Counted from the stretch's first letter, positions 33,404 to 41,914 are shown. The stretch: DNA of 64,000 nucleotides from Oceanospirillum linum (GCF_900182785.1 NZ_FXTS01000002.1:248001-312000), one strand, 5' to 3'. The notes: generated by a model not told the origin, from the letters alone. A program made the numbers and translations.

Positions 33404-34657
33404 ATGAATGTTAAAGAGCATCTGGGCGGCTTTGCGCTGCTTGGTTTGGTATTGATTTTAGGGGCCGTGGCCCTTGAGTCCGCTATTTTCTTCCGTTTAC
33501 TGATCGGCCTGGGCTTTGGTTACGCCCTGACCCGTGCATCCCTGGGGTTTGCCGGTAGTGTGAATCGTGCCTACCGTGCAGGCTCTACGCGTCTGATGCG
33601 GGCGCTGATGCTGATGTTTGTGGCAACGGCGATTGCATCTACCGCATTTCTTTATAAACAAGATCCGACTCAGATGGGGCTATGGGTAAACCCTATTAAT
33701 GCAGGCTTGGTTCTGGGTGGCCTGATGTTCGGTTTTGGCATGTCCTTCGCGGGTTGCTGTGCTTCCGGTGTACTGACCTATTTCTCCAGCAGCCTGGCTC
33801 GTCCTGCTCTGGTACTGTTCAGCTTTGGTATGGGCGTTTTTCTGGGTTTCCCGCTGCAGGCAGAGGAAGGCTGGATTCGTGAAACCTGGGTATCCACCCC
33901 GACGTTTGACGGTAAAGGCGTGTATCTGCCAGATCTGTTTGCCGGAGGCCCTATGGACGGTTACTTCGGCGCGATTCTGCTGACCGCTTTATTTGCCGGT
34001 GCCGTGATCTGGTTGGCCCAGCGTTATGAGCACCGCCGCCATAAAAGCGATACGTTTATCGGCGTTGCAGCAGAGAAAGAACAGCTGGATAACAAGCCGT
34101 CGGATCTGGCTCAGCATCCTTTCTTCAGCCGTGAAACCTACCACGCACTCTTTGTGAAGCGCTGGTCGATGACCACAGGTGTCGCGGTAATTGTTGTTCT
34201 GTTTACTCTGCTGATGGGTGTAACCGGTTCCGGCTGGGGAGCTTCTTCTCCCTTTGGTTTCTGGTTCGGACGTCTGTTGATTGCCGTGGGTGTTGACCCC
34301 GCAGCAATTGCAGCTTTTACCCATCGTCCTGAGAAGTTCTTCACCATGCCGTTCTTCAGCCATCCGGTGAACACTCAGAACGTTGGCATCATGCTGGGTG
34401 CGGTGATCTCCCTATTGCTGGCGGGTCGTTTCTTCAGTGGCATGAGCCGTATGCGCCTAGGCGGACAGGAAGCGGCTATGCTGGTCGTTGCAGGTCTTGC
34501 CATGGGTCTGGGAACCCGCTTCGCCAACGGCTGTAATGTTGGCGCACTTTACACTCCAATCGCCAACTTCTCACTGTCTGGCTGGATCTTCCTGGTGGTA
34601 ATGGTTGCCGGTGGTGTTTTCGGTAACTGGCTGGGTAAAAAGATGAAAAATGCCTGA
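33404..34657 (+). CDS. YeeE/YedE-family membrane transporter
   Basis: A 417-residue integral membrane protein with about ten helices in two related halves. Each half has the glycine-rich cysteine motif of the family: MFGFGMSFAGCCASGVLTYF near residue 118 and MGLGTRFANGCNVGALYTPI near residue 375. Family members import thiosulfate or other sulfur or selenium species. Near fdhD, import of a sulfur source for enzyme maturation is plausible but unproven. The ATG at 33404 (MNVKEHLGG) is preferred over an upstream TTG-type start. Confidence 0.85.
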   Translation: MNVKEHLGGFALLGLVLILGAVALESAIFFRLLIGLGFGYALTRASLGFAGSVNRAYRAGSTRLMRALMLMFVATAIASTAFLYKQDPTQMGLWVNPINAGLVLGGLMFGFGMSFAGCCASGVLTYFSSSLARPALVLFSFGMGVFLGFPLQAEEGWIRETWVSTPTFDGKGVYLPDLFAGGPMDGYFGAILLTALFAGAVIWLAQRYEHRRHKSDTFIGVAAEKEQLDNKPSDLAQHPFFSRETYHALFVKRWSMTTGVAVIVVLFTLLMGVTGSGWGASSPFGFWFGRLLIAVGVDPAAIAAFTHRPEKFFTMPFFSHPVNTQNVGIMLGAVISLLLAGRFFSGMSRMRLGGQEAAMLVVAGLAMGLGTRFANGCNVGALYTPIANFSLSGWIFLVVMVAGGVFGNWLGKKMKNA

Positions 34658-34675
34658 TTGGTGTTTGAACCGCTC

Positions 34676-34717
34676 AGCAAAACGCCCCGTCGCTGAAAAG
34701 CGCCGGGGCGTTTTGCT
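34676..34717. terminator. Strong terminator after the YeeE/YedE gene
   Basis: AGCAAAACGCCCCG and CGGGGCGTTTTGCT are exact inverted repeats of 14 bp, with a second small hairpin in the loop. The U-tract TTTT is on the plus strand; it would also work on the minus strand. Confidence 0.85.
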
Positions 34718-34824
34718 GTCTGGTCGTATGACGTCATACTAAGCATCCGCCAGACTACAAACCGTGTTTATTACGGGCAGATTGATATGAAGACTCTATC
34801 TGGTACAGAAAGGAGCAAATTCTT

Positions 34825-35157
34825 TTGACTGAGTTGAAAACCGTTGGCTTATTCCTTGTGACCGCTTTGGCCGAGATTGTGGGTTGTTATTTGCCTTACC
34901 TTTGGCTGAGGGAGGGAAAAACGATCTGGCTGCTGGTGCCCGCAGCACTGAGCCTTGCTGTTTTTGCATGGTTGCTAACCCTGCACCCAACCGCATCGGG
35001 CAGGGTTTATGCCGCCTATGGCGGCGTATATATATTTATGGCAATACTCTGGCTCTGGGCCGTAGATGGCATCCGCCCAACGGTCTGGGATCTGGTTGGC
35101 TCTGCTGTCGCCCTGCTGGGCATGGCAATTATTATGTTTGCGCCGCGTAGCTCGTAA
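34825..35157 (+). CDS. YnfA-family (UPF0060) membrane protein
   Basis: A 110-residue protein with four membrane helices. The conserved LFLVTALAEIVGCYLPYLWLREGKT, LTLHPTASGRVYAAYGGVYIFMA and DLVGSAVALLGMAIIMFAPR motifs identify it as YnfA-like; the family is close to small multidrug resistance proteins, but function is unclear. It starts with TTG at 34825 behind GGAGCAAATTC. Single gene with a terminator upstream. Confidence 0.9.
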   Translation: MTELKTVGLFLVTALAEIVGCYLPYLWLREGKTIWLLVPAALSLAVFAWLLTLHPTASGRVYAAYGGVYIFMAILWLWAVDGIRPTVWDLVGSAVALLGMAIIMFAPRSS

Positions 35158-35297
35158 ATGGCTTAGCATCTGTAGACTGGATTAACTCGTTGCCGTGCTT
35201 CGTCAGATGCGGCTCACTCAAAACCCTCTTATCTCATTGCCATGCTCCCCGTGGTAATGCCTCCCATGCTGGAAGCCACTCCGCCAACTCGTTCCAA

Positions 35298-35460
35298 CGC
35301 TCCGAGGCTGTGAAAGTATTAATTCTAAGCAGGTAAAAACATAACCGCGGGATGGTGCAAAGCGAAGCGAGCCCATCAAATTGCGGGGGTTATTGATGGG
35401 CTCGGCCACTGAGTGTCCTTAGCCCATCCTACTTATGATTTCTTTCACAGCCTCGGAGCG
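35298..35460. mobile_element. MITE-like foldback element, 163 bp
   Basis: Perfect 19-bp terminal inverted repeats (CGCTCCGAGGCTGTGAAAG at 35298 and its complement ending at 35460) enclose a second imperfect palindrome (GGGATGG ... AGCCCATC and GATGGGCT ... AGCCCATCC). It carries no gene. Sequences of this kind (GCCGAGCCCATCAAT) are dispersed in marine gammaproteobacterial genomes. No target-site duplication is obvious. Nothing else was found in 35158-35492. Confidence 0.65.
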
Positions 35461-35492
35461 TGTGAGCCAGTCGAAAGATAGACTAAGTAGGT

Positions 35493-35780
35493 TCAGCCCC
35501 GTTTCAAATCTCGATAGAAGTTCTCGTGGGAGCCTAATGCGATTAGCTCCAGTACCAGAGTGCCATCTTCATAGCTGTAGCCCAGCAGAGTCAGCTGTTT
35601 GAGCATCTTAAACTTGTAGACTCTGAGAAAGTGCAGGTCGCCCTTTTTCTGTTCGCCTAGTAATGGATCTTCCATCAGCTCTTTAATAGCCCGATTCAGA
35701 TCTTGTTTCTGATTGGCGTGCAGTTTTTTAACGGTTCGTTTAAAACTGGCGGTCTGTAAAACAGTGGTAATTTTAGTCAA
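35493..35780 (-). CDS. RelE/ParE-family toxin
   Basis: A 95-residue basic protein with the RelE/ParE fold pattern: VLQTASFKRTVKKLHANQKQDLNRAIKELMEDPLLGEQKKGDLHFLRVYKFKMLKQLTLLGYSYEDG (described, from residue 7). The YafQ-like motif includes GDLHFLRVYKF. Toxins of this type cleave mRNA or inhibit gyrase; sequence does not decide which. It follows the antitoxin gene with an eight-base overlap, as in most type II pairs. Confidence 0.85.
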   Translation of the reverse strand: MTKITTVLQTASFKRTVKKLHANQKQDLNRAIKELMEDPLLGEQKKGDLHFLRVYKFKMLKQLTLLGYSYEDGTLVLELIALGSHENFYRDLKRG

Positions 35781-35994
35781 AACTGTAAGGCTCCAGCTTA
35801 CCCGCCTCTTTCTCAGCTTTTGCTATGATCGCCTGTTTAACAAACTCATAAGGCAGATCTGGATTGTCTTCCATGATCTCGCCTATTTTGGCCCAGTGTT
35901 CAATCTGTTTGGGGGTGGTGCGGTTGAGTGCTTTGCCCATGATAGCTGCTTTATCCACCAGCTCCTGATCCAGCCTAACGCTTGCAGTTGCCAT
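35773..35994 (-). CDS. ParD-like antitoxin
   Basis: A 73-residue protein with a short N-terminal strand (ATASVRLDQELVDKAAIMGKALNRTTPKQIEHWAKIGE, described) that resembles the ribbon-helix-helix ParD_like family, and an acidic C-terminal tail (YEFVKQAIIAKAEKEAGKLEP) that should bind the toxin. It precedes the toxin gene, overlapping eight bases, and probably represses its own promoter. Confidence 0.85.
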   Translation of the reverse strand: MATASVRLDQELVDKAAIMGKALNRTTPKQIEHWAKIGEIMEDNPDLPYEFVKQAIIAKAEKEAGKLEPYSFD

Positions 35995-36069
35995 ACTCTT
36001 TGCTCCTGATATTTTCTAAAATTGTAGCGTTGAGCATCTTTTGTAGCAAGTTGCATCAGCTGCCTGCTC

Positions 36070-36396
36070 TCAACTAACCCCCATCTGCACCAGCGCCATA
36101 TAAGCCCCAGTTCCCCCCAGAATACTCACCAGTGGATGCTTAAACAGCAGGTGTAGCGTTGCGGTCAGTGCTAAACATCCCAGCTCCGGCAGAAAACCGG
36201 TACTGGCCAGATCCTCATTCTTAAAGGTGTATACCACCAGTAAGACTATCATCACCGGTGGCAGATATTTCCCCAAAAATACCAGAATATGATGATCCGC
36301 TACTTTATAGAGCAGTACAAAAGGCAGTACACGGGTTAAAAAAGTAGCGGCGGTCATGACGGCGATGACGGTGAAGAGGTAGCCTGCGGATTCCAT
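36070..36396 (-). CDS. azlD: Branched-chain amino acid exporter subunit AzlD, copy 1
   Basis: A 108-residue membrane protein with four helices, including MTAATFLTRVLPFVLLYKV and KYLPPVMIVLLVVYTFK, typical of AzlD. AzlC and AzlD form a two-part exporter of branched-chain amino acids. This copy remains intact although its azlC partner is truncated, so it may not function alone. An intact pair lies at 40510-41546. Confidence 0.85.
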   Translation of the reverse strand: MESAGYLFTVIAVMTAATFLTRVLPFVLLYKVADHHILVFLGKYLPPVMIVLLVVYTFKNEDLASTGFLPELGCLALTATLHLLFKHPLVSILGGTGAYMALVQMGVS

Positions 36397-36745
36397 CGTT
36401 TACCTGCGTGTATCATTAACAGAACGCTCATGCTGAGCAGAATAGAGATTAACAGCATCTGATCACGGCTGATAAACAGCAGAGTCAGCACGCCAATGGC
36501 CAGCGCGAGAATAAAGGGCGCGGGTTTGTTCAGGTTTTTGTATTGCTCAATAGCCAGCACCATAAAGAGTGCGGGCAGGACAAATTCGATACCGGCGGTG
36601 GAGAAGGTGATCTGACCACCGAGCCAGGCGCCCAGTGTGCAGCCGATCACCCAATAAATCTGATTAAACAGGGTAACCTTAAACTGAAATTCCGCCGGAT
36701 CGACCCACTTGGGTAGGCGGGTTGAGGTCAGCAGGGAGTAAGTTT
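36354..36745 (-). pseudogene. azlC: Truncated azlC, copy 1
   Basis: This retains only the last 130 or so residues of AzlC (ETYSLLTSTRLPKWVDPAEFQ onward) out of 250. The first 120, including the first membrane helices, are lost. The open frame begins from codons inside the repeat at 36746 and lacks a credible start. Compare the full gene at 40794-41546, which reads FGLTDETYSLLTSTRL at this point. Confidence 0.85.
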
Positions 36746-36905
36746 CAACTCGTTCCAACGCTCCGCGTTGTAATGCATACCCCAGCCAGAATTCAGCTTT
36801 ACGCTCAGTTGTTTTGATGATTTACCAACTCGTTCCAACGCTCCGCGTTGTAATTCATACCCCAACCAGCATCTGGCTCCACACTGAGTTGGCTGGATGA
36901 TTATT
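36746..36905. repeat. Two tandem 80-bp repeats
   Basis: Units start with CAACTCGTTCCAACGCTCCG at 36746 and 36826 and share the first 40 bases almost exactly; their last 40 diverge. GTTCCAACGCTCCG also precedes the left arm of the element at 35298. Nothing else is seen in 36906-37211 except AT-rich leader sequence. Confidence 0.7.
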
Positions 36906-37211
36906 TGCTGTTTTCCCGCAAACCATGCTCGTATTCTCCGACTTAATGCGCGGTTTACCAGTGCCGGAAAATTGGATAAGCTGCAAAACTAATACATTAT
37001 GGAAAGCAGATGTTGGATAGCAGGCACTTGCTTATTTGAGATAACGTGCATACGCGTTGAGCAGGGAAGCAGTCAGATCAAGAGATGGATTTCTCCTTTC
37101 TAATCATACACTTCTTTGCTTTTTAGGCCGGTATATTGAAATCGGTAAACTTAATATGTCTGATAATAAGTTGTTTTTCAAAAGAACATACTTTTAGAGG
37201 TTTATAGAATT

Positions 37212-38693
37212 ATGGAATATTCAGCAATTGAAGGCTTGATTGAAACCTCTGAGCTGGAATCATCAGAGCTTGCTGCTCTTGGAGCCCTTTGGAAAGAGAA
37301 AAAAGGGGAGCTTGAGGATTCTGGAGAGTATCAGAATTTTATAAAGAAAATGCAAAGAGAGTGGGCGATTGAAACCGGTATAATCGAGCGCCTCTATTCT
37401 TGGGACAGGGGGGTTACAGAAACCCTTATAGAGCAGGGTGTAGATTCTACTCTTATCAGTCATGGTGGAGGGATAAATAGAGAAGAAGCTGAGAATATAG
37501 CCAAAATGATTCACGATCAACAAAGTATTGTGGAGGGGCTATTTGGGTTTGTAAAAGGTGAACAGCCTTTTTCGGAACACTTTATTCGATCAATGCATGA
37601 GCAGCTTACAGCCCATCAAGACCATACTGAAGCGATGACTCCAGAGGGGCGACTGGTAAGAGTAAAGCTTCTAAAAGGGAGGTATAAAGAGCAGCCAAAT
37701 AACCCAAAGCGGCAAGATGGCTCCATTCATAAGTATTGTCCCCCAGAACTAGTGACAGATGAAATGGAACGTCTTGTCCGCTTGTATGCCGAGTACGAAG
37801 AACAGGGGGTCGCACCAGAAATATTATCAGGATGGCTTCATCATAGGTTTACTCAAATACATCCGTTCCAAGATGGGAATGGCCGAATAGCTCGCGCAAT
37901 TGCTTCTCTTGTATTTCTAAAGGCTGGTCTTTTTCCCTTGGTCATCAGAGATTCTGATAGAGAGATCTACATAACAGCCCTTGAACATGCTGATCAAAAC
38001 GATCTTTTGCCTTTGGTAAAACTATTTGCAAAAAGGCAGAGAGACTCAATTCTATCAGCGTTAGGAATTCAGCAGCAGGTAGAACAGGCTAAACATTCGC
38101 AACAAATAATTACGAACGCCATCGCCCTACTAAACAAAAAGTCAAGGATGGAAAAAGAGCAAATTCGTTCGGTGTATGATGTTTCCGGGAAGCTACAAGT
38201 TAGAGCTGAAGAGAAGCTAGATGAAATTCGGCAGCAGCTTGATCCTCAACTGCGCGAGGTTGATACAGCTAGTGGCGAAACATATAACGCGAGTCTTAAG
38301 TATGCTCGGGACGGGCAACAAGACAGTTACTATTTTCGCCGTCAAATCGTTGAAATGGCAAAAATGCATGATTATTATGCCAACTCAGATCATTACAAAT
38401 CATGGACTAGGTTGGTTATCTATACGGCGAATATATTTGAGATTGTCTTTAGTATTCATGGGTATGGACACGGAGACAATGGGGTTATGGTTGTTTCAGG
38501 GTTCACCTTTGAGAAAGTGCCATCCGAAGAGACAAATACAGGGACTGAATCAACAAATATAAAATCATCAAATCGAGATATTTTTCAATTTAACTATCTC
38601 GAAAGCGAAGAAAATATATTAAAGCGGTTTGATGAATGGCTTGATGATTCGATCACCTTTGCATTAGCTGAGTGGCAGAAGTCACTTGCATAA
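37212..38693 (+). CDS. Fic-domain protein, probable AMP-transferase
   Basis: A 493-residue cytoplasmic protein with the Fic core HHRFTQIHPFQDGNGRIARAI (about residue 215-235), matching HPFx[D/E]GNGR. Fic enzymes attach AMP or other groups to target proteins. The N-terminal region has helices typical of the family with ERLYSWDRGVTETLIEQG, and the C-terminal 250 residues form an unassigned region with a possible coiled coil. No recognised inhibitory alpha helix motif was identified with certainty. The gene is AT-rich compared with its surroundings and ends in GCATAACAAACTG of the following repeat, which suggests acquisition. Target unknown. Confidence 0.85.
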   Translation: MEYSAIEGLIETSELESSELAALGALWKEKKGELEDSGEYQNFIKKMQREWAIETGIIERLYSWDRGVTETLIEQGVDSTLISHGGGINREEAENIAKMIHDQQSIVEGLFGFVKGEQPFSEHFIRSMHEQLTAHQDHTEAMTPEGRLVRVKLLKGRYKEQPNNPKRQDGSIHKYCPPELVTDEMERLVRLYAEYEEQGVAPEILSGWLHHRFTQIHPFQDGNGRIARAIASLVFLKAGLFPLVIRDSDREIYITALEHADQNDLLPLVKLFAKRQRDSILSALGIQQQVEQAKHSQQIITNAIALLNKKSRMEKEQIRSVYDVSGKLQVRAEEKLDEIRQQLDPQLREVDTASGETYNASLKYARDGQQDSYYFRRQIVEMAKMHDYYANSDHYKSWTRLVIYTANIFEIVFSIHGYGHGDNGVMVVSGFTFEKVPSEETNTGTESTNIKSSNRDIFQFNYLESEENILKRFDEWLDDSITFALAEWQKSLA

Positions 38694-38770
38694 CAAACTG
38701 CCGGATGGCGCGCCAATCGGGCTTCAGGCTGTTTGCTGGTGCGGTGTCGGGCGCTTATCCAACCTACGAC
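38690..38770. repeat. TAACAAACTG/REP-like repeat after the Fic gene
   Basis: GCATAACAAACTG joins GCCGGATGGCGCGCCAATCGG and ends GGGCGCTTATCCAACCTACGAC. The same 75 bp occurs after the M15-like gene at 40286. The palindrome is REP-like (GGATGGCGC with GCGCTTATCC). Confidence 0.75.
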
Positions 38771-38874
38771 TGGTGCGTAACTGGAAATGATAGGGGATCT
38801 GGCTTGTCGACAGCTAAAGCTTGAAAAGACCGGAAACACAGAATGAACAAATGATGGTCGATAAACACCGGCAG

Positions 38875-39162
38875 TCAACCATCTAACCTTTTCATAGCGT
38901 TACGATAAACGTCACTACGTTCGCGTTTGCCGACTGCTAAGACGGTTACAATGATGACATCGTCTTCAACTTTGTAGACGAGACGGTAGCCTGATTGCTG
39001 CAGCTTAATCTTATACATGTTGTCAGCTCCAGAAAGTTTTGAAGCCGGAACATGTGGGTTTCCTATGCGTTCGACGAGCTTTTTCTTAAATTGTTGTTGT
39101 ACTGTTGAACCAAGCTTTTTCCACTCTTTGAGTGCGCTTTTTTTAAAGTCGAGCTTATAGGT
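38875..39162 (-). CDS. RelE/StbE-family toxin
   Basis: A 95-residue toxin, start at MTYKLDF (39162). YKLDFKKSALKEWKKLGSTVQQQFKKKL, the GSADNMYKIKLQQSGYRLVYKVEDDVIIVTVLAVGKRE pattern (described) and the late NAMKRL helix are classic RelE. Such toxins cleave mRNA at the ribosome. It overlaps the antitoxin gene by eight bases and is on the opposite strand to the Fic gene. Confidence 0.9.
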   Translation of the reverse strand, partial: TYKLDFKKSALKEWKKLGSTVQQQFKKKLVERIGNPHVPASKLSGADNMYKIKLQQSGYRLVYKVEDDVIIVTVLAVGKRERSDVYRNAMKRLDG

Positions 39163-39403
39163 CATCAATATTAACCGAAATACTCTCTTCAGATTCACGC
39201 TCTTTAGCAATAGCCAGCAGCTCAAGATCTTCGAGTCTGTCCATCATCATTTCATACGCTTCCGCAGGTACGCAATAAAATGCTGGCTCATTTCGGTTCA
39301 GTATAGCAACAGGTTCACCGTAAGCACTGGTTGCAACTTTCATGGGGTTGACTTTTAACTCAGTAATGCTCGCAGCAACATCGGCTAGAATTCTGGTGGT
39401 CAT
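39155..39403 (-). CDS. Phd/YefM-family antitoxin (StbD-like)
   Basis: An 82-residue antitoxin starting MTTRILADVAASITELKVNP, with SAYGEPVAILNRNEPAFYCVPAEAYE, the Phd/YefM DNA-binding motif, and an acidic C-terminus. A longer frame from 39466 adds 21 residues without support. It is paired with the RelE-like toxin and probably autoregulates the pair. Confidence 0.88.
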   Translation of the reverse strand: MTTRILADVAASITELKVNPMKVATSAYGEPVAILNRNEPAFYCVPAEAYEMMMDRLEDLELLAIAKERESEESISVNIDDL

Positions 39404-39656
39404 TTTGTAGGTCTCTTCAGCGGTCTTTAAGCTGGTCATTTTAGTCTCGACCAAGCGGTATAACAAGTTGCTTAAGAGTCATTCGTAAGACGTTCAATCC
39501 GCAGAAGAACCTAACAGGTTCTGGTTGTTGAGAATTTATCGCGTGCCTACGTTGATTTAAGAATATACGTAGAAGCACTGCTTTTAGTGCAAAAAACGAT
39601 CAATTTTTGAGGCTGAGCTTTCTACACAGTCTCGTTACGGCTCAAGGAGAAGGGGA

Positions 39657-40289
39657 GTGAAAAAACCACAGTCGGTAAAAGGGCTTGAAAATTTGGGAAG
39701 AATACGCCTGTCTGATTCGTTTTTTATGCGAGATTTTTTGCATTCGGAAATCTCGCAAATTGAATCCATCCCTAATATCCCTGATTTTCCGGATGTTGCC
39801 ATCGAAGTTGGCAAACAGTTGTGTGAGAAAATACTCGAACCGCTAGAAAAAAAGTTTGGGCGAGTAAGCATTCGTTCCGCATATCGTGCGCCTGCTGTGA
39901 ATGGCAAAGGGGCGGAGAACAAGAACCAGTACAATTGTGCCAGTAACGAAAGTAACTATGCTGGCCACATTTGGGACTATCGAGACGCTGGTGGTTACTT
40001 GGGAGGTACAGTTTGTATCATTGTTAATTCGTTTATACCTTACTTCGAAGAAACAGGAGATTGGCAGGCTTTAGCGTGGTGGATACATGATAATATTCCA
40101 GAATATTCCCATATGCAGTTTTTCCCAAAAATGGCAGCGTTCAATATTTCTTGGCATGAGTCACCGAAGAAGATCATTAGAAGCTACATTCCAGGCGGCC
40201 CTAAGCTCTTGACCAAGCCGGGAATGGATAACTTTGCCGGTGATCATTCAAGCGATTATCAGGCAATGCTTGAGAAGATTGGGTTATAA
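39657..40289 (+). CDS. M15-like (D-Ala-D-Ala carboxypeptidase-like) protein
   Basis: A 210-residue protein starting with GTG behind AGGAGAAGGGGA. SIRSAYRAPAVNGKG (about residue 80), the GHIWDYRD segment (about residue 105) and WHESPKKIIRSY near 175 resemble the zinc-peptidase core of M15-type enzymes, in which S-x-Y-R-x-P, H-x-x-x-D and W-x-E-H contacts are seen. The match is partial and no signal peptide is present, so the activity is uncertain. It lies in the island between the azlCD copies and ends in TATAACAAACTG of a REP-like repeat. Confidence 0.55.
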   Translation: MKKPQSVKGLENLGRIRLSDSFFMRDFLHSEISQIESIPNIPDFPDVAIEVGKQLCEKILEPLEKKFGRVSIRSAYRAPAVNGKGAENKNQYNCASNESNYAGHIWDYRDAGGYLGGTVCIIVNSFIPYFEETGDWQALAWWIHDNIPEYSHMQFFPKMAAFNISWHESPKKIIRSYIPGGPKLLTKPGMDNFAGDHSSDYQAMLEKIGL

Positions 40290-40365
40290 CAAACTGTCGG
40301 ATGGCGCGCCAATCGGGTTTCAGGTTGTTGGCTGGTGCGGTGCCGGGCGCTTATCCAACCTACGA
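40286..40365. repeat. TAACAAACTG/REP-like repeat after the M15-like gene
   Basis: Near-identical to the repeat at 38690-38770 (GTCGGATGGCGCGCCAATCGG and GGGCGCTTATCCAACCTACGAC) and starts at the same place relative to the stop codon. Confidence 0.75.
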
Positions 40366-40465
40366 CGAGAGGAGCTTTGTGCGGGTATATGCGCCATCTG
40401 TCGCTTCAAATCCCTGATCATTATGGCGAAGGCTACCACGCGGAGCGTGGGAGCCAGATAGAAAT

Positions 40466-41185
40466 TGTAGCGTCTTGCATCATTTGTAGTAAATGGCATC
40501 AACCAGACTTCAACTCATGCCCATCTGCACCAGCGCCATATAAGCTCCGGTTCCCCCCAGAATACTCACCAGTGGATGCTTAAACAGCAGATGCAGCGCT
40601 GCGGTAAGCGCTAAACATCCCAGTTCCGGCAGAAAACCTGTACTGGCCAGATCCTCATTCTTAAAGGTGTATACCACCAGTAAGACCATCATCACCGGTG
40701 GCAGGTATTTCCCCAAAAATACCAGAATATGATGGTCCGCTACTTTATAGAGCAGTACAAAAGGCAGTACACGGGTTAAAAAAGTAGCGGCGGTCATGAC
40801 GGCGATGACGGTGAAGAGGTAGCCTGCGGATTCCATCGTTTACCTGCGTGTATCATTAACAGAACGCTCATGCTGAGCAGAATAGAGATTAACAGCATCT
40901 GATCACGGCTGATAAACAGCAGAGTCAGCACGCCAATGGCCAGCGCGAGAATAAAGGGCGCGGGTTTGTTCAGGTTTTTGTATTGCTCAATAGCCAGCGC
41001 CATAAAGAGTGCGGGCAGGACAAATTCGATACCGGCGGTGGAGAAGGTGATCTGACCACCGAGCCAGGCGCCCAGTGTGCAGCCGATCACCCAGTAAATC
41101 TGATTAAACAGGGTAACCTTAAACTGAAATTCCGCCGGATCGACCCACTTGGGTAGGCGGGTTGAGGTCAGCAGGGAGTATGTTT
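40466..41185. repeat. Direct duplication, copy 2 (azlD and azlC 3' part)
   Basis: Second copy of 36023-36745. Here azlC is intact, so this is likely the original locus. The copies are in direct orientation 4.4 kb apart. Confidence 0.85.
40510..40836 (-). CDS. azlD: Branched-chain amino acid exporter subunit AzlD, copy 2
   Basis: A 108-residue, four-helix membrane protein, almost identical to the copy at 36070. It is partner of the intact azlC gene, which overlaps it by 43 bases when the longest frame is used. A start at MTAATFLTRVLPF (codon 14) would reduce the overlap to the usual 4 bases. The pair should export branched-chain amino acids. Confidence 0.9.
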   Translation of the reverse strand: MESAGYLFTVIAVMTAATFLTRVLPFVLLYKVADHHILVFLGKYLPPVMMVLLVVYTFKNEDLASTGFLPELGCLALTAALHLLFKHPLVSILGGTGAYMALVQMGMS

Positions 41186-41546
41186 CATCGGTCAGACCAA
41201 AGATCTGATACACCCGCTTTACGCCCTTGTTGGGAATTTTTCCCACCAGAGAGATACCGTAAAACATATGGCGGGAGTTGAGCAGAAAGGTGGTGATAAA
41301 CATCTCAGTCAGACCGGCGCTGTTGGCCAGTAATCCCACCGCCAGAAATTGTCCGGCTCCGGCGAAGATAAAGAGTCCCATCAAGGTGGCAAAAAACCAG
41401 TGATAACCCAGATCGCTGAACAGTACACCAAAGGCCATGCCCAGGGGGATATAGCCAAACATCACTGGTAACGATGCCTGAAAGACAAAGCGGTTGGCCG
41501 AGGTCTTGGCTGAAGTGTTGGCCCGTGTTGATTCTTTGGAAGGCAT
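40794..41546 (-). CDS. azlC: Branched-chain amino acid exporter subunit AzlC
   Basis: A 250-residue membrane protein with seven or eight helices. VMFGYIPLGMAFGVLFSDLGYHWFFATLMGLFIFAGAGQFLAV (described, residues 29-72) and NSRHMFYGISLVGKIP (residue 93) match AzlC. Expected to lie in the inner membrane as AzlCD. The ATG at 41546 gives a normal-length N-terminus. The truncated copy is at 36354. Confidence 0.93.
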   Translation of the reverse strand: MPSKESTRANTSAKTSANRFVFQASLPVMFGYIPLGMAFGVLFSDLGYHWFFATLMGLFIFAGAGQFLAVGLLANSAGLTEMFITTFLLNSRHMFYGISLVGKIPNKGVKRVYQIFGLTDETYSLLTSTRLPKWVDPAEFQFKVTLFNQIYWVIGCTLGAWLGGQITFSTAGIEFVLPALFMALAIEQYKNLNKPAPFILALAIGVLTLLFISRDQMLLISILLSMSVLLMIHAGKRWNPQATSSPSSPS

Positions 41547-41734
41547 AGTGATTTTCTTAAATGACGTGTGAATAGTCTGAATGAAAAGGGTGAGCCAGCG
41601 CGATCGACTATATTAGAAGTCTTTTTTGGAAAAACCAAATGATTCGCGATGAATTAAGGTCAGCCTAGACCAAAGTTTAGGGTGGTCGTGTGAGGTTACT
41701 TGATAAAAGCTTGACAGCGAGTAGTGCTTAGCCC

Positions 41735-41905
41735 GGTGTCGGATGGTACGCCAGTAAAGACCTGTGTGACGCAGGTTTCGTTTATGGCGCTTATCCAATC
41801 TGGTTTAGCTCTGTATTCAGAGGCTAAGTTAGGCTCGTTCCCATGCTCCGCGTGGGAATGCATAGGAGGCTTGGCTCTGCGCTACCACGCAGAGCGTGGG
41901 AGCGA
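41735..41905. repeat. REP-like element and GCTCGTTCCCAxGCTCCGCGTGGG palindrome
   Basis: GTGTCGGATGGTACGCC ... GGCGCTTATCCAATCTGG repeats the REP-like unit, then GGCTCGTTCCCATGCTCCG ... GCGTGGGAGCGAGC forms a hairpin of a kind found widely in bacterial genomes. It lies downstream of the sensor kinase stop and between the kinase and azlC; no gene lies in 41547-41914. Confidence 0.6.
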
Positions 41906-41914
41906 GCAGATGTT

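Larger units (their letters stand above)
36023..36745. repeat. Direct duplication, copy 1 (azlD and 3' azlC)
   Basis: This 720-bp stretch matches 40466-41185 nearly base for base; the encoded AzlD proteins differ at three of 108 residues and the shared part of AzlC at one. Copy 1 is cut at 36745, where the sequence changes to an 80-bp tandem repeat. Confidence 0.85.
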
